Shown: positions 34,806 through 43,898 of the stretch, in pieces
Numbering within the stretch: position 1 is the stretch's first letter
How the letters are laid out: the number at the start of each line of letters is the position of its first letter
NCBI GenBank assembly: GCA_965222825.1
Contig: OZ244964.1
Coordinates: forward strand, 682,001-746,000
DNA: 64,000 nt
Reading direction: 5' to 3'
Source of the DNA: G965207335 sp965222825
GTDB lineage: Bacteria; Pseudomonadota; Gammaproteobacteria; PS1; Pseudothioglobaceae
The notes under the pieces: generated by a model
The model's database searches: none
The model's input: only the letters and a program-made list of their open reading frames with translations
Told to the model about the DNA's origin: nothing
Translations under genes and position numbers: made by a program

Positions 34806-36245
34806 TTAATAATGCCCATCGCCAATATTAATAATTTTCATCAAATTTGTGCCACCTGAGCCATCTTTATACATACCTTTTGTCAAAATAATTAAATCAT
34901 TATCATTAACGATACCTTTATCTTTTAATTTTTCTACTGCAGTTTCATTTATTTTACTCCAATATCCATACTTTGGTAAATAACAAGGATAAACACCACG
35001 ATATAAGGTAACTTTTTGTAATGTTTTTTCTTTATCTGACATAGCAAATATCGCTATATTAGAGCTAATTCTAGACATCCATAGTGTTGTTTTACCAGTT
35101 TCTGTAAGAGCAGCTATTACCTTAGCTCCTATATGGTTGCCAGCATACATAGCACTCATAGCTATTGATTCGTCTATGTGTTTAAAGCTAGTATTTAAAC
35201 GATGATGCGATTGTTTAGCAATTGGGTTTTTTTCTGCCTCTAAACAAACATCATGCATTACTTTTACAGTATTTAGCGGAAAATTGCCATTTGCTGTCTC
35301 AGCTGATAGCATTATTGCATCTGTGCCATCTAGCACCGAATTAGCAACATCAAAAATCTCAGCCCTAGTTGGCACAGGCGAGTTAATCATAGACTCCAAC
35401 ATTTGAGTTGCTGTTATAACTATTTTATCATTTTGCCTAGCTAATTTTATTAAGCGTTTTTGTTGAGCAGGTAGCATAGGATCGCCAATTTCAACTCCCA
35501 AATCCCCCCTTGCCACCATAATTCCTGCTGATTCTTGTAAAATATCTGCAATAACGCTTTCTTGTAATGATTCTATGCGTTCTATTTTTGCAATAATTTC
35601 AGCACCAGAGCCAGATTCTTGCAATAATTGTTTAGCTTCTCTTATATCATCACCACTGCTAGGAAATGATAATGCTAGATAATCGGCATGTGCTTTAGCA
35701 ACAATTAAAATATCTTGTTTATCTTTTTTTGTTAATGCTTTAGCTGATAGTCCTCCGCCTAATAAGTTGATGCCTTTTTTATCTAATAAAACTCCAGCTT
35801 GCCTGACAATACAATGAATTTCATTATTATTAATATTACTTACTTGTAATCTTATTTTTCCATCATCTAATAATAAAATACTATCAATATTAACATCTCT
35901 GGGTAATAATTTATAATTTAAACCAACTCGCTCTTTGTTACCATTATTAATATCAAAATTAGCATCTAGGATAAATTTATCATTTAATTTAAGGTTAATT
36001 TTTTTATCAACAAATGAGCCTATACGAATCTTTGGACCTTGTAAGTCCATTAAAATACCTATATAAGTATTCTTTCTTTTTGAGTATTCCCTAACAGCAG
36101 CAACTCTAGCTAAATGCTCATCGCTATTGCCGTGGGAAAAATTAATTCTAACAACATTTGCACCAGCATCTAATATTTGTTCTAAAACCCCATCTCTATC
36201 AGTAGAAGGACCTAGCGTTGCAATAATTTTTGTTCTTCTTAACAA
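34806..36245 (-). CDS. pyk: Pyruvate kinase
   Basis: Converts phosphoenolpyruvate and ADP to pyruvate and ATP. 479 residues. Start is TTG at 36245, supported by AGGAGA 8 bases upstream, which overlaps the end of pgk. Signatures: RTKIIATLGPSTD, NFSHG, DLQGPKIRIG, IAKIER with the catalytic Lys, MVARGDLGVEIG and ATQMLESMI. Placed between pgk and fba, 3 bases after pgk. Confidence 0.96.
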   Translation of the reverse strand: MLRRTKIIATLGPSTDRDGVLEQILDAGANVVRINFSHGNSDEHLARVAAVREYSKRKNTYIGILMDLQGPKIRIGSFVDKKINLKLNDKFILDANFDINNGNKERVGLNYKLLPRDVNIDSILLLDDGKIRLQVSNINNNEIHCIVRQAGVLLDKKGINLLGGGLSAKALTKKDKQDILIVAKAHADYLALSFPSSGDDIREAKQLLQESGSGAEIIAKIERIESLQESVIADILQESAGIMVARGDLGVEIGDPMLPAQQKRLIKLARQNDKIVITATQMLESMINSPVPTRAEIFDVANSVLDGTDAIMLSAETANGNFPLNTVKVMHDVCLEAEKNPIAKQSHHRLNTSFKHIDESIAMSAMYAGNHIGAKVIAALTETGKTTLWMSRISSNIAIFAMSDKEKTLQKVTLYRGVYPCYLPKYGYWSKINETAVEKLKDKGIVNDNDLIILTKGMYKDGSGGTNLMKIINIGDGHY

Positions 36246-36248
36246 GGA

Positions 36249-37415
36249 TTATTCTCCTGCTCTTTGTTCAAGTATTTCAATAGCAGGTAATTTTTTGCCT
36301 TCTAAAAATTCTAAAAAGGCGCCACCGCCTGTTGAAATATAAGATATTTTATCTGCAATATTATACTTATCAATTGCTGCTATAGTATCGCCACCACCTG
36401 CTATTGAAAATGCATTAGAGTTAGCAATCGCCATAGCTAGTATTTTAGTGCCTTTGGTAAATTGTTCAAATTCAAATACACCAACAGGACCATTCCATAT
36501 AATTGTGCCAGCATTTTGCATAATATTAGCTAATTTATTAGCAGACTTAGTCCCAATATCAAAAATCATATCATCATCATCAATAGTGGTTATATTTTTT
36601 ATCTCTGGCGATGCTAGTTCAGAAAATGTCTTACTACAAACTACATCACTTGGCACTGGAATATCACAAGCATCCATTAGGTATTTTGCTGTTGGTAGTA
36701 GTTTTTTTTCGTATAATGACTTACCAACATTATAACCTTGTGCTGCAATAAATGTATTGGCAATACCACCACCAACAATTAATTTATCAACAATCTTAGA
36801 CAATGATTTTAAAATTGTTAATTTAGTTGATACTTTAGAGCCACCAATAATAGCAACCATTGGTCTAGCAGGTTTATCAAGTGCATTAACTAAAGACTCT
36901 AACTCGCTTGATAATAATAGACCAGCACAGGCTATTGGTGCGTATTTTGCTACTCCATAAGTAGAAGCTTGGGCTCTATGTGCAGTGCCAAAAGCATCCA
37001 TAACAAAAATATCACATAAATTTGCCATTTTTTTAGCTAAGGCATTATCATTTTTTTTCTCACCAATATTAAAACGTACATTTTCACACAAAACTACCTC
37101 ACCTACTTCAAGTTTTATGCCATTTAACCAATCTTTTTCTAATCTAACCTTAGTATTTAATAACTCACTTAAACGATTAGCAACAACTTGTAATGAAAAT
37201 TGCACATTGTATTTGCCCTCAGTTGGGCGACCTAAATGCGACATAATAATAACCTTAGCACCTTGTTTTAGTGCTAATTTAATACTTGGTAATGACGCTT
37301 TAATGCGTTTATCACTGGTAATAACACCATTTTTATTAATTGGCACATTTAAATCTTGACGAATTAAAACGCGTTTTTCTGCTAAATTTAAATCAGATAA
37401 GTTAGTGATTGTCAT
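36249..37415 (-). CDS. pgk: Phosphoglycerate kinase
   Basis: Transfers phosphate between 1,3-bisphosphoglycerate and ADP. 388 residues. N-terminal substrate site VLIRQDLNVPINKNG, SHLGRPTEG, ENVRFNIGEKKND; hinge and nucleotide site GGSKVSTKL, NGPVGVFEFEQF and the C-terminal SIAGGGDTIAAI and YISTGGGAFLEFLEG. 19 bases after gap in the same direction. Confidence 0.97.
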   Translation of the reverse strand: MTITNLSDLNLAEKRVLIRQDLNVPINKNGVITSDKRIKASLPSIKLALKQGAKVIIMSHLGRPTEGKYNVQFSLQVVANRLSELLNTKVRLEKDWLNGIKLEVGEVVLCENVRFNIGEKKNDNALAKKMANLCDIFVMDAFGTAHRAQASTYGVAKYAPIACAGLLLSSELESLVNALDKPARPMVAIIGGSKVSTKLTILKSLSKIVDKLIVGGGIANTFIAAQGYNVGKSLYEKKLLPTAKYLMDACDIPVPSDVVCSKTFSELASPEIKNITTIDDDDMIFDIGTKSANKLANIMQNAGTIIWNGPVGVFEFEQFTKGTKILAMAIANSNAFSIAGGGDTIAAIDKYNIADKISYISTGGGAFLEFLEGKKLPAIEILEQRAGE

Positions 37416-37434
37416 ATTTTTAATAATTATTACT

Positions 37435-38439
37435 TTAATTACTAATATATTCTGCTAATCTTAACATATTACAAGTATAACCATATTCATTGTCATACCA
37501 TGATACTAACTTAACAAATGTTTTATCTAGTGCAATACCAGCCCCTGCATCAAAAATTGATGAGTATCCAATACCACGAAAATCAGATGATACAACTTTT
37601 TCATCTGTGTAGGATAGTGTTTTACTCATATTACCATTATCTGCAGCATCTTTCATAGTAGTGCAAATTTCTTCATAACTTGCTTCATTTTCTAGCTCGC
37701 AAGTTAAATCAACTACCGATACATCAACACTAGGAACACGAAATGCCATACCTGTTAATTTACCATTTAATTCTGGTAATACAACTCCTACTGCCTTAGC
37801 TGCCCCTGTTGATGATGGAATGATATTTTCAAATACAGCACGACCACCACGCCAATCTTTACTTGAAGGACTATCAACAGTTTTTTGTGTTGCTGTTGCA
37901 GCATGAACAGTAGTCATAAGACCGCGTTTAATGCCCCATTTATCGTGAACAACTTTTGCAATGGGTGCTAGACAATTAGTCGTGCAAGAAGCAGCAGAAA
38001 TAATTTTTTCGCCATCATAAACTTGATGATTAACGCCATAAACAAACATTGGTGTGCCATCTTTTGATGGTGCTGATTGCACTACTTTTTTAGCACCTGC
38101 TGTAATATGTGCTTGACAACTATCCTTAGTTAAAAAGAAGCCTGTGCAATCAATAATTATCTCTGCACCAACTTCATCCCATTTTAAATCAGCTGGATTA
38201 CGCTTGGCTGTTAAACGAATTTTTTGGCTACCATTAATTATAAAATTATCATTCTCAATGGTAATTATATCATCAAAACGACCCTGTGCTGTGTCATATT
38301 TAAGCATATATGCTAAATAATCATTATCTAATAAATCATTAATACCAACAACTTCTAAATTTGAAAATTCCTTATGAATTGCCCGAAATACCATACGACC
38401 AATTCTACCAAAACCATTAATACCTATTTTAATTGTCAT
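37435..38439 (-). CDS. gap: Glyceraldehyde-3-phosphate dehydrogenase
   Basis: NAD(P)-dependent oxidation of glyceraldehyde-3-phosphate. 334 residues. Rossmann motif INGFGRIGR (8-16), the catalytic ISAASCTTNCLAP with the nucleophilic Cys, the His partner in TVHAATATQKTVD, and the C-terminal SWYDNEYGYTCNM. The residue that selects NAD or NADP lies in VGINDL; Asp here suggests NAD preference. Good AAGGAG before the start. Confidence 0.97.
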   Translation of the reverse strand: MTIKIGINGFGRIGRMVFRAIHKEFSNLEVVGINDLLDNDYLAYMLKYDTAQGRFDDIITIENDNFIINGSQKIRLTAKRNPADLKWDEVGAEIIIDCTGFFLTKDSCQAHITAGAKKVVQSAPSKDGTPMFVYGVNHQVYDGEKIISAASCTTNCLAPIAKVVHDKWGIKRGLMTTVHAATATQKTVDSPSSKDWRGGRAVFENIIPSSTGAAKAVGVVLPELNGKLTGMAFRVPSVDVSVVDLTCELENEASYEEICTTMKDAADNGNMSKTLSYTDEKVVSSDFRGIGYSSIFDAGAGIALDKTFVKLVSWYDNEYGYTCNMLRLAEYISN

Positions 38440-38474
38440 TCTTTTTACTCCTTATAAGAAAATAATTAAGCTTA

Positions 38475-40466
38475 CTATTGTGAAATTACTGAGTTAACTA
38501 TAGCTATTACATTATCAACAGTAAAACCAAATTCTTTAAATAAATCGCTTGCTGGTGCTGATAAACCAAATGACTTCATACAAACTATGCCACCATCTAA
38601 ACCAACATATTTATACCAACTATCAGCCACGCCTGCTTCAATTGCAACTCTTTTTACCCCTGGTGTTAAAACAGAGTCTTTATAGTTTTGCTCTTGCTCA
38701 TCATAAGCGTTGGTTGATGGCATAGAAACTACACGCACTTTTTTATCACTCATTACTTCTGCTGAGTCCATTGCTAAACCAACCTCTGAGCCTGTTGCTA
38801 TTAAAATAATATCGGCTATACCATCGCAATCTTTTAATACATAACCACCTTTTTCAATGTTTTTTACTTGCTCTGGGGTTCTACTAATTGGCGTTAAGTT
38901 TTGTCTTGAAAATACCAAAGCAGTTGGTGCATCCTTACGCATAATTGCTATTTTCCAAGAAGCAGCTGTTTCAACTGCATCAGCACTACGCCAAGTTTGA
39001 AAGTTTGGAATAACACGAATGGTTGCCATTTGCTCAACTGGTTGATGCGTTGGACCATCCTCACCTAATCCAATGGAGTCGTGAGTATAAACAAAAATTG
39101 AGCCTATTTTCATTAGTGCTGACATACGAAGTGCATTACGCATATACTCCATAAACATTAAAAATGTTGCCCCATAAACTTTAAACCCACCGTGTAACAC
39201 CATACCGTTTACCATATGTGCCATACCAAACTCTCTTACACCCCACGAAAGATAATTACCATTAGTATTAGTAGTATTGACCTTAACAGTGCCAGACCAG
39301 TTTGTTAAATTTGAGCCAGTTAAATCAGCTGAGCCACCAAACAATTCTGGTAATAATTTACCCATTACCTCAATAGTGTTTTGCGATGCCTTTCTTGAGG
39401 CAATATTAGGCATTTCTTGTTGGGTCTTAGTGATGAATTTATCCATTTCAGCCTCAAAATTACTTGGCAAATTACCTTTTATACGCCGTTCAAATTCTGC
39501 TGCTTCTATTGGATATTGTGCTTTGTATTGCATAAATGTTTTATTCCATTCTGCTTCATCATTAGCACCTTGTTCTATATGGTTCCAACCTGTATAAATA
39601 TCTGCTGGAATGTCAAATGGTGCATGCTTCCAATTTAATGCCTTACGAGTAGCAGTAACCTCATCATCTCCTAGTGGAGCACCATGACATTCGTGTCCAC
39701 CTGCTTTATTAGGTGCACCAAAACCAATAGTTGTTTTAGTGCAAATTAGTGTTGGCTTGTCTGTTGTAGCTTTGGCTTGTTTAATAGCTTTATCAATCTC
39801 ATTGGCATTATGGCCATCAATATTACGAATTACACTCCAACCATAAGACTCAAATCTAGTAGCTGGATCTTTTTCCATCCAATCATCTATACGCCCGTCA
39901 ATAGATATACCATTATCATCCCAAAAAACAATTAGTTTTCCAAGTCCTAAAGCACCTGCCATAGCACAAGACTCGTGAGATATACCCTCCATCAAACAAC
40001 CATCACCAATAAATACATAAGTATTATGGTCAACTATTTTATTATTTAGCTTATTAAATTGTGCTGCTAGAGTTTGCTCAGCAATCGCCATTCCAACCGC
40101 ATTAGTAATACCTTGTCCTAAGGGTCCTGTTGTTGTCTCTATGCCATCAGCATAACCATATTCTGGATGTCCAGCTGTTTTTGAGTGTAATTGACGGAAG
40201 TTTTTAATATCTTCTATACTAAGTTCAAAACCACTTAAATGCAATAACGAATAAATAAGCATAGATCCATGTCCATTAGACAAAACAAATCTATCTCTAT
40301 TACTCCAATTAGCATTATTTGGATTGTATTTCATATGGCTATTCCAAAGCACTTCTGCAATATCTGCCATACCCATTGGGGCCCCAGGATGCCCTGAATT
40401 TGCCTTTTGCACAGCATCCATACTCAGTGTGCGAATTGCATTTGCTAATTCTCTACGCGTTGCCAT
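38475..40466 (-). CDS. tkt: Transketolase
   Basis: Thiamine diphosphate enzyme exchanging two-carbon units in the pentose phosphate pathway and Calvin cycle. 663 residues from ATG 40466 (MATRRELANAIRTLSMDAVQKANSGHPG-type start), which has AAGGAT 6 bases upstream; a longer frame to 40535 runs through the promoter. Motifs: GHPGAPMG, the ThDP site GDGCLMEGISHE...GLGKLIVFWDDNG, and EDGPTHQPVEQ. First gene of the sugar-phosphate run, with an extended -10 promoter at 40501-40509. Confidence 0.96.
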   Translation of the reverse strand: MATRRELANAIRTLSMDAVQKANSGHPGAPMGMADIAEVLWNSHMKYNPNNANWSNRDRFVLSNGHGSMLIYSLLHLSGFELSIEDIKNFRQLHSKTAGHPEYGYADGIETTTGPLGQGITNAVGMAIAEQTLAAQFNKLNNKIVDHNTYVFIGDGCLMEGISHESCAMAGALGLGKLIVFWDDNGISIDGRIDDWMEKDPATRFESYGWSVIRNIDGHNANEIDKAIKQAKATTDKPTLICTKTTIGFGAPNKAGGHECHGAPLGDDEVTATRKALNWKHAPFDIPADIYTGWNHIEQGANDEAEWNKTFMQYKAQYPIEAAEFERRIKGNLPSNFEAEMDKFITKTQQEMPNIASRKASQNTIEVMGKLLPELFGGSADLTGSNLTNWSGTVKVNTTNTNGNYLSWGVREFGMAHMVNGMVLHGGFKVYGATFLMFMEYMRNALRMSALMKIGSIFVYTHDSIGLGEDGPTHQPVEQMATIRVIPNFQTWRSADAVETAASWKIAIMRKDAPTALVFSRQNLTPISRTPEQVKNIEKGGYVLKDCDGIADIILIATGSEVGLAMDSAEVMSDKKVRVVSMPSTNAYDEQEQNYKDSVLTPGVKRVAIEAGVADSWYKYVGLDGGIVCMKSFGLSAPASDLFKEFGFTVDNVIAIVNSVISQ

Positions 40467-40500
40467 TATAATCCTTAAATTAATAGAAAAAATGGCAAGG

Positions 40501-40509
40501 ATTATACCA
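40501..40509 (-). promoter_or_regulatory. Extended -10 promoter of tkt operon
   Basis: TGGTATAAT on the minus strand (TATAAT 40506-40501), 35 bases before the tkt start; TGN before the hexamer makes it a perfect extended -10. No -35 box of TTGACA type. Confidence 0.6.
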
Positions 40510-40577
40510 TAAAATTTACCAATTAAAATAAACATATTATATTTACAAGGAAGTTTTGATTAACCTTAAAAGCAAAG

Positions 40578-40625
40578 CTACGCCATAGACCTGCAAGCTT
40601 GTACTACGCACGAAGAGCAGAGATT
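40578..40625. repeat. Degenerate dispersed intergenic repeat, copy 3
   Basis: Non-coding gap between tkt and pxpC holding two CTACGC cores (40578-40583 and 40604-40610, the second as GTACTACGCACGAAG). It resembles the CTACGCA palindromes at 21676-21686 and, inverted, at 991-1000. CTTCGTGC also recurs at about 21722-21729. Weak and diverged; the relationship is suggestive only. Confidence 0.3.
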
Positions 40626-40640
40626 TCTTAAGTTTCTAGG

Positions 40641-41510
40641 CTAAATATTAAAAAAACTATTAAATTCTCTTTTTAGTTTTTGTGCCTCATAAATACTAAT
40701 AGCTGTAAATGATAAATAATCATTGCTAGTTTTTTGGGCTAATTTTGCTAAATCTAGTGAGAAAATATTGCCTATTTTGGCGTAACCGCCTATTGTTGGT
40801 GCGTCTTTTAGCATTATAATAGGCTCGCCATTAGGCGTTATTTGCATGCTGCCATAATTATTTGCTTCTGAAATCATTTTGTTGGTTTTTGGTTTAATGT
40901 TTTGTGTTGTTAATTTATAAGCAATTCTATTATTATTTAGGCTAATTTTAAAAACACTGCTAAATAATAATTTAAAATCTTGTTTAGTCCAAAAATTAGA
41001 CTCATTGTTAGTTAAAATTCTAAGTGTTAAATGCTCGCTATAATTGGGGATAAATTTTCTAGGTATTTTTTTAATTTTATTTTTAACACAAGTATTATTG
41101 GCTAGCAATATTTTAGAATTTGTTAGTTGTTGGTTTGGACTATTTTTAAAACCAGATGTTATACTAAGATATGCACGAACACCATTTATCGGTTTATACC
41201 ATTTTAAAATATCACCTTTATTAATAGTAATTACACTCCAAAGTGGTGCTAATTTAGCATTTATGGTGCAATTAAGATTAGCACCTGTTATGGCAATTTT
41301 AGTGCCATTTAGTGCTATTAATTCGGTTTGCCCTATGGTTATTTCTAAACTTGAGGTATTAAAATTATTGCCAAGTAGATAGTTGCCCCACAAATAACTA
41401 TGCTCATCTAGGGCACCTGATATAGCTATACCCTCACTTCTATTACTGTAATTACCATAATTTTGCACGCTTGATAATATACCTTTATTTATTACTTTAA
41501 AAACTCTCAC
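40641..41510 (-). CDS. pxpC: 5-oxoprolinase subunit PxpC
   Basis: One of three subunits of the bacterial 5-oxoprolinase, which uses ATP to open cyclic pyroglutamate to glutamate. 289 residues of the biotin-dependent-carboxylase-like (allophanate hydrolase subunit 2) family: LSSVQNYGNYSNRSEGIAISGALDEHS at the N terminus, then ANNYGSMQITPNGEPIIMLKDAPTIGGY-type C-terminal core. Its start overlaps the pxpB stop by 4 bases. Confidence 0.9.
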   Translation of the reverse strand: MRVFKVINKGILSSVQNYGNYSNRSEGIAISGALDEHSYLWGNYLLGNNFNTSSLEITIGQTELIALNGTKIAITGANLNCTINAKLAPLWSVITINKGDILKWYKPINGVRAYLSITSGFKNSPNQQLTNSKILLANNTCVKNKIKKIPRKFIPNYSEHLTLRILTNNESNFWTKQDFKLLFSSVFKISLNNNRIAYKLTTQNIKPKTNKMISEANNYGSMQITPNGEPIIMLKDAPTIGGYAKIGNIFSLDLAKLAQKTSNDYLSFTAISIYEAQKLKREFNSFFNI

Positions 41511-42187
41511 AGCACTCCACCTTGTTGTAAAAATTGTGCTTTATCAATACTATAAAAATTAACAGTATCGCTAATTTGAAACTTAGTATCACAAGGAGGT
41601 GCTAAATTTAATGGACTGCGGCCTATAATTCTCCAGCCAGCAGGTGATGCACTAGGGTAAACACCAGTTTGATTATCGGCAATGGCAACACTTCCTTTAA
41701 TAACTGATAATCTAGGTGCTGTTAATCTTGGTATTTGAATTTTTTTATCTACTGTGCCTAAATAAGCAAAATTTGGTAAAAACCCTACTGCATATACTAA
41801 GTAAGTAGGATTAGTATGAATGGTTATGAATTCTTTTAAAGCTAGGTTTTTTATTGTTAATAATTCATTTAAGTCTGGGGCTACGCTGGAATTGTAATAT
41901 ACTGGTATTCTAATATTATTAGTTTGCTGTTTATAATTTGTGTATTTACTAGTTGTAATAATTTTATTTATTTTTTTACATATATCATCAGCTGTTATTT
42001 TATTTAAGTCATAAAATACTGTTAATGAGGTATATGATGGCACTAAGTCTATTATAAAAATTGCTAAATTTTTTTTTAGTGCTGTTGTTAAATTATTAAT
42101 TTCAATTAATATCTTAGGATTTATTTGCTTAGCAAAATAAATAATAATGCTATTTTCAGAATTGATAATGCAAGTTTTTAATTTCAT
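41507..42187 (-). CDS. pxpB: 5-oxoprolinase subunit PxpB
   Basis: 226 residues, cyclophilin-like allophanate hydrolase subunit 1 family. Visible: AVGFLPNFAYLGTVD, IPRLTAPRLSVIKGSVAIADNQ-type loop, and GVYPSASPAGWRIIGRSP near the C terminus. Works with PxpA and PxpC. Overlaps pxpA by a single base (TAATG) and pxpC by 4 bases, so the three are made in step. Confidence 0.92.
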   Translation of the reverse strand: MKLKTCIINSENSIIIYFAKQINPKILIEINNLTTALKKNLAIFIIDLVPSYTSLTVFYDLNKITADDICKKINKIITTSKYTNYKQQTNNIRIPVYYNSSVAPDLNELLTIKNLALKEFITIHTNPTYLVYAVGFLPNFAYLGTVDKKIQIPRLTAPRLSVIKGSVAIADNQTGVYPSASPAGWRIIGRSPLNLAPPCDTKFQISDTVNFYSIDKAQFLQQGGVL

Positions 42188-42849
42188 TAAAAGCTTAATA
42201 AGACATTTACAGATGCTAAATTATCAGAATGAAAGCAAATAGTATCAATATTTTTATTACGACTTAGTTTATAAAATTGAGCAATAATTTTATCTTTATC
42301 ACTTAGAACACTATCTTTTTTATCTCGAGGTTTTAGTTTTAAGCCGTTATAAACTCTATCTGCAAAAGCTTCGTATAATAAAGTTATATTATTTTTTTTA
42401 GCAAGGGTTAAACTAGCAGTGCTAATACCGTGCTGAACTATTAATTTTAATTTTGGATTAATTGTGCTAATTAAATTAATAATTATCTGCATAATATCGC
42501 TATTTGCCATCATATCGTGGTATAGTGCACCGTGAGGCTTTATATAACTTAGTTTGCTATTATTGTTGCTACAAATATCTCTTAATGTTGTAACTTGTTG
42601 TAATAATTGTTTAAATAGTAATTCTTGGTTAGTATAAATACTTTTTCTACCAAAGTTCTTTTTGTCAATATAGCTAGGGTGGGCTCCTATTATAGTGTGA
42701 TATTTTTTAGCTAATAGCACGGTATCTAACATAGACTTTCTATCTCCAGCATGACCGCCACAGGCTATGCTTGCCATAGCTATTTTTGGCATAATTTTAC
42801 TATCAATATTAGGCGTTAAACATTCCCCTAGATCGCAGTTTATTAACAT
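42187..42849 (-). CDS. pxpA: 5-oxoprolinase subunit PxpA (LamB/YcsF family)
   Basis: 220 residues from ATG 42849 (MLINCDLGE); the TTG four codons earlier is less likely. LamB/YcsF signatures: NCDLGE, SIACGGHAGD (usually CGFHAGD), GAHPSYIDKKNFGR, and YIKPHGALYHDM. A little shorter than the usual 245-250. First gene of pxpABC. Pyroglutamate arises by damage to glutamine and in glutathione turnover, which fits gor in the same genome. Confidence 0.93.
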   Translation of the reverse strand: MLINCDLGECLTPNIDSKIMPKIAMASIACGGHAGDRKSMLDTVLLAKKYHTIIGAHPSYIDKKNFGRKSIYTNQELLFKQLLQQVTTLRDICSNNNSKLSYIKPHGALYHDMMANSDIMQIIINLISTINPKLKLIVQHGISTASLTLAKKNNITLLYEAFADRVYNGLKLKPRDKKDSVLSDKDKIIAQFYKLSRNKNIDTICFHSDNLASVNVLLSF

Positions 42850-42918
42850 TTTAATAAACAATACTAAAAAATTGTTTTATGATAGCATATAATTTTATAA
42901 TTTTATAAGGATTTTATT

Positions 42919-43572
42919 TTGCAAGAAAATAATTTAATTAAAATAATGTTTGAGCTACAAACTAAGTTAAATGAAAAAACTAATGGTGTATCTTGGTTAG
43001 ATGGCACTACTAAAGATGGTAGAGATATTAATTGGAATCGTTGTATTTATATGGAAACAGCAGAGGCTATTGATTCTTTTAATTGGAAACACTGGAAGGA
43101 TATAACAGCAAGCGATGATTGGGATAATTTATTAGTAGAGATAATTGATATTTGGCATTTTGTAATGAGTGAGGCAATTAGATTAAACTTTAACTATAAA
43201 AATATTAACAGCAATTTTGCTACTAATAAAAATAAAGTAGAATTAATGAAATCACTAGAAAAACTTATGCAATTAACCACAACAGCAAGTATTAATAATA
43301 GTGCTAAAATTAATGAAATTATTAGTGTTTTTTTAGCAATATTATCTTATGCTGGTATAAATATTAAGGATTTATATAATCGTTATATTATTAAAAATCA
43401 ATTAAATATTTTTCGTCAAGATAATGGCTATAAAGACGGTAGTTATAATAAAATTTGGCACGGCAAAGAAGACAATGTAGTTGCTTTTGAAATAATAACT
43501 AATAATAGTAGCACTACCCCAGATGAGTTATATCAACAATTAAAGGTTATTTATAGCAAAATCAAAAAATAA
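42919..43572 (+). CDS. Dimeric all-alpha dUTPase (MazG-like superfamily)
   Basis: Hydrolyses dUTP (and dUDP) to dUMP, protecting DNA from uracil. 217 residues, TTG start at 42919 with AAGGA 7 bases upstream. The Mg-binding helices are visible: IYMETAEAIDSFNWKHWKD and VEIIDIWHF, the layout of the Campylobacter jejuni and trypanosomatid dimeric dUTPases. Most gammaproteobacteria use the unrelated trimeric beta-barrel Dut. The substrate-specific segment NGVSWLDGTTKDGRDINW also matches this family. Confidence 0.9.
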   Translation: MQENNLIKIMFELQTKLNEKTNGVSWLDGTTKDGRDINWNRCIYMETAEAIDSFNWKHWKDITASDDWDNLLVEIIDIWHFVMSEAIRLNFNYKNINSNFATNKNKVELMKSLEKLMQLTTTASINNSAKINEIISVFLAILSYAGINIKDLYNRYIIKNQLNIFRQDNGYKDGSYNKIWHGKEDNVVAFEIITNNSSTTPDELYQQLKVIYSKIKK

Positions 43573-43586
43573 CGCTATTTTAGCGT
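43572..43586 (-). terminator. Small hairpin at the end of the dUTPase gene
   Basis: ACGCTA-TTT-TAGCGT, a perfect 6-bp stem starting at the stop codon. On the minus strand it is followed by TATTTTTTG, so it may end minus-strand transcripts coming from the small hydrophobic-protein gene. On the plus strand there is no T-run. Confidence 0.4.
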
Positions 43587-43635
43587 AAACTAAAAACTTG
43601 CCTTACGACGGGTTTATTAGATTATGTTATACTAA

Positions 43636-43795
43636 GAGACTGTTGCACGGCAACCTAAAATTTTAAAAATAACTCAAATATCCGTGTTTTTTGTTATAAA
43701 ATTTGCCCTTAGAGGCACTAGGAACTGCATTTTATGCCTCAAACAAGAATATTTTAGCAGATTTTATTTATTCTTTGCCGCCGTGCAACAGTCTC
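43636..43795. mobile_element. MITE, long form (160 bp) with 16-bp TIRs and 5-bp TSD
   Basis: The left end GAGACTGTTGCACGGC (43636-43651) and the right end GCCGTGCAACAGTCTC (43780-43795) are perfect 16-bp inverted repeats. ACTAA flanks both sides (43631-43635 and 43796-43800) as a 5-bp target duplication. No coding capacity. Inside is a smaller inverted pair GAGGCA/TGCCTC. The ends would be moved by a transposase encoded elsewhere; GAGxCTGTTGCA ends recall IS5-superfamily elements, which I cannot confirm. Confidence 0.88.
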
Positions 43796-43807
43796 ACTAA
43801 TTGTTCA

Positions 43808-43872
43808 CTAACTAGCAAGGCTGGAAGTTACAAAAACAGCAACTTGGACAGAGTTAAAACCTTGCTAGTTAG
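43808..43872. repeat. 13-bp perfect inverted repeat beside the MITE
   Basis: CTAACTAGCAAGG (43808-43820) and CCTTGCTAGTTAG (43860-43872) are perfect complements separated by 39 bases that contain a weaker GAAGTT/AACTT pair. It lies at the 3' end of the small hydrophobic-protein gene and may act as its transcript end. No other gene is visible in 43587-43898. Confidence 0.6.
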
Positions 43873-43898
43873 TTTAGTTATTTAATACAAAGGTATTA

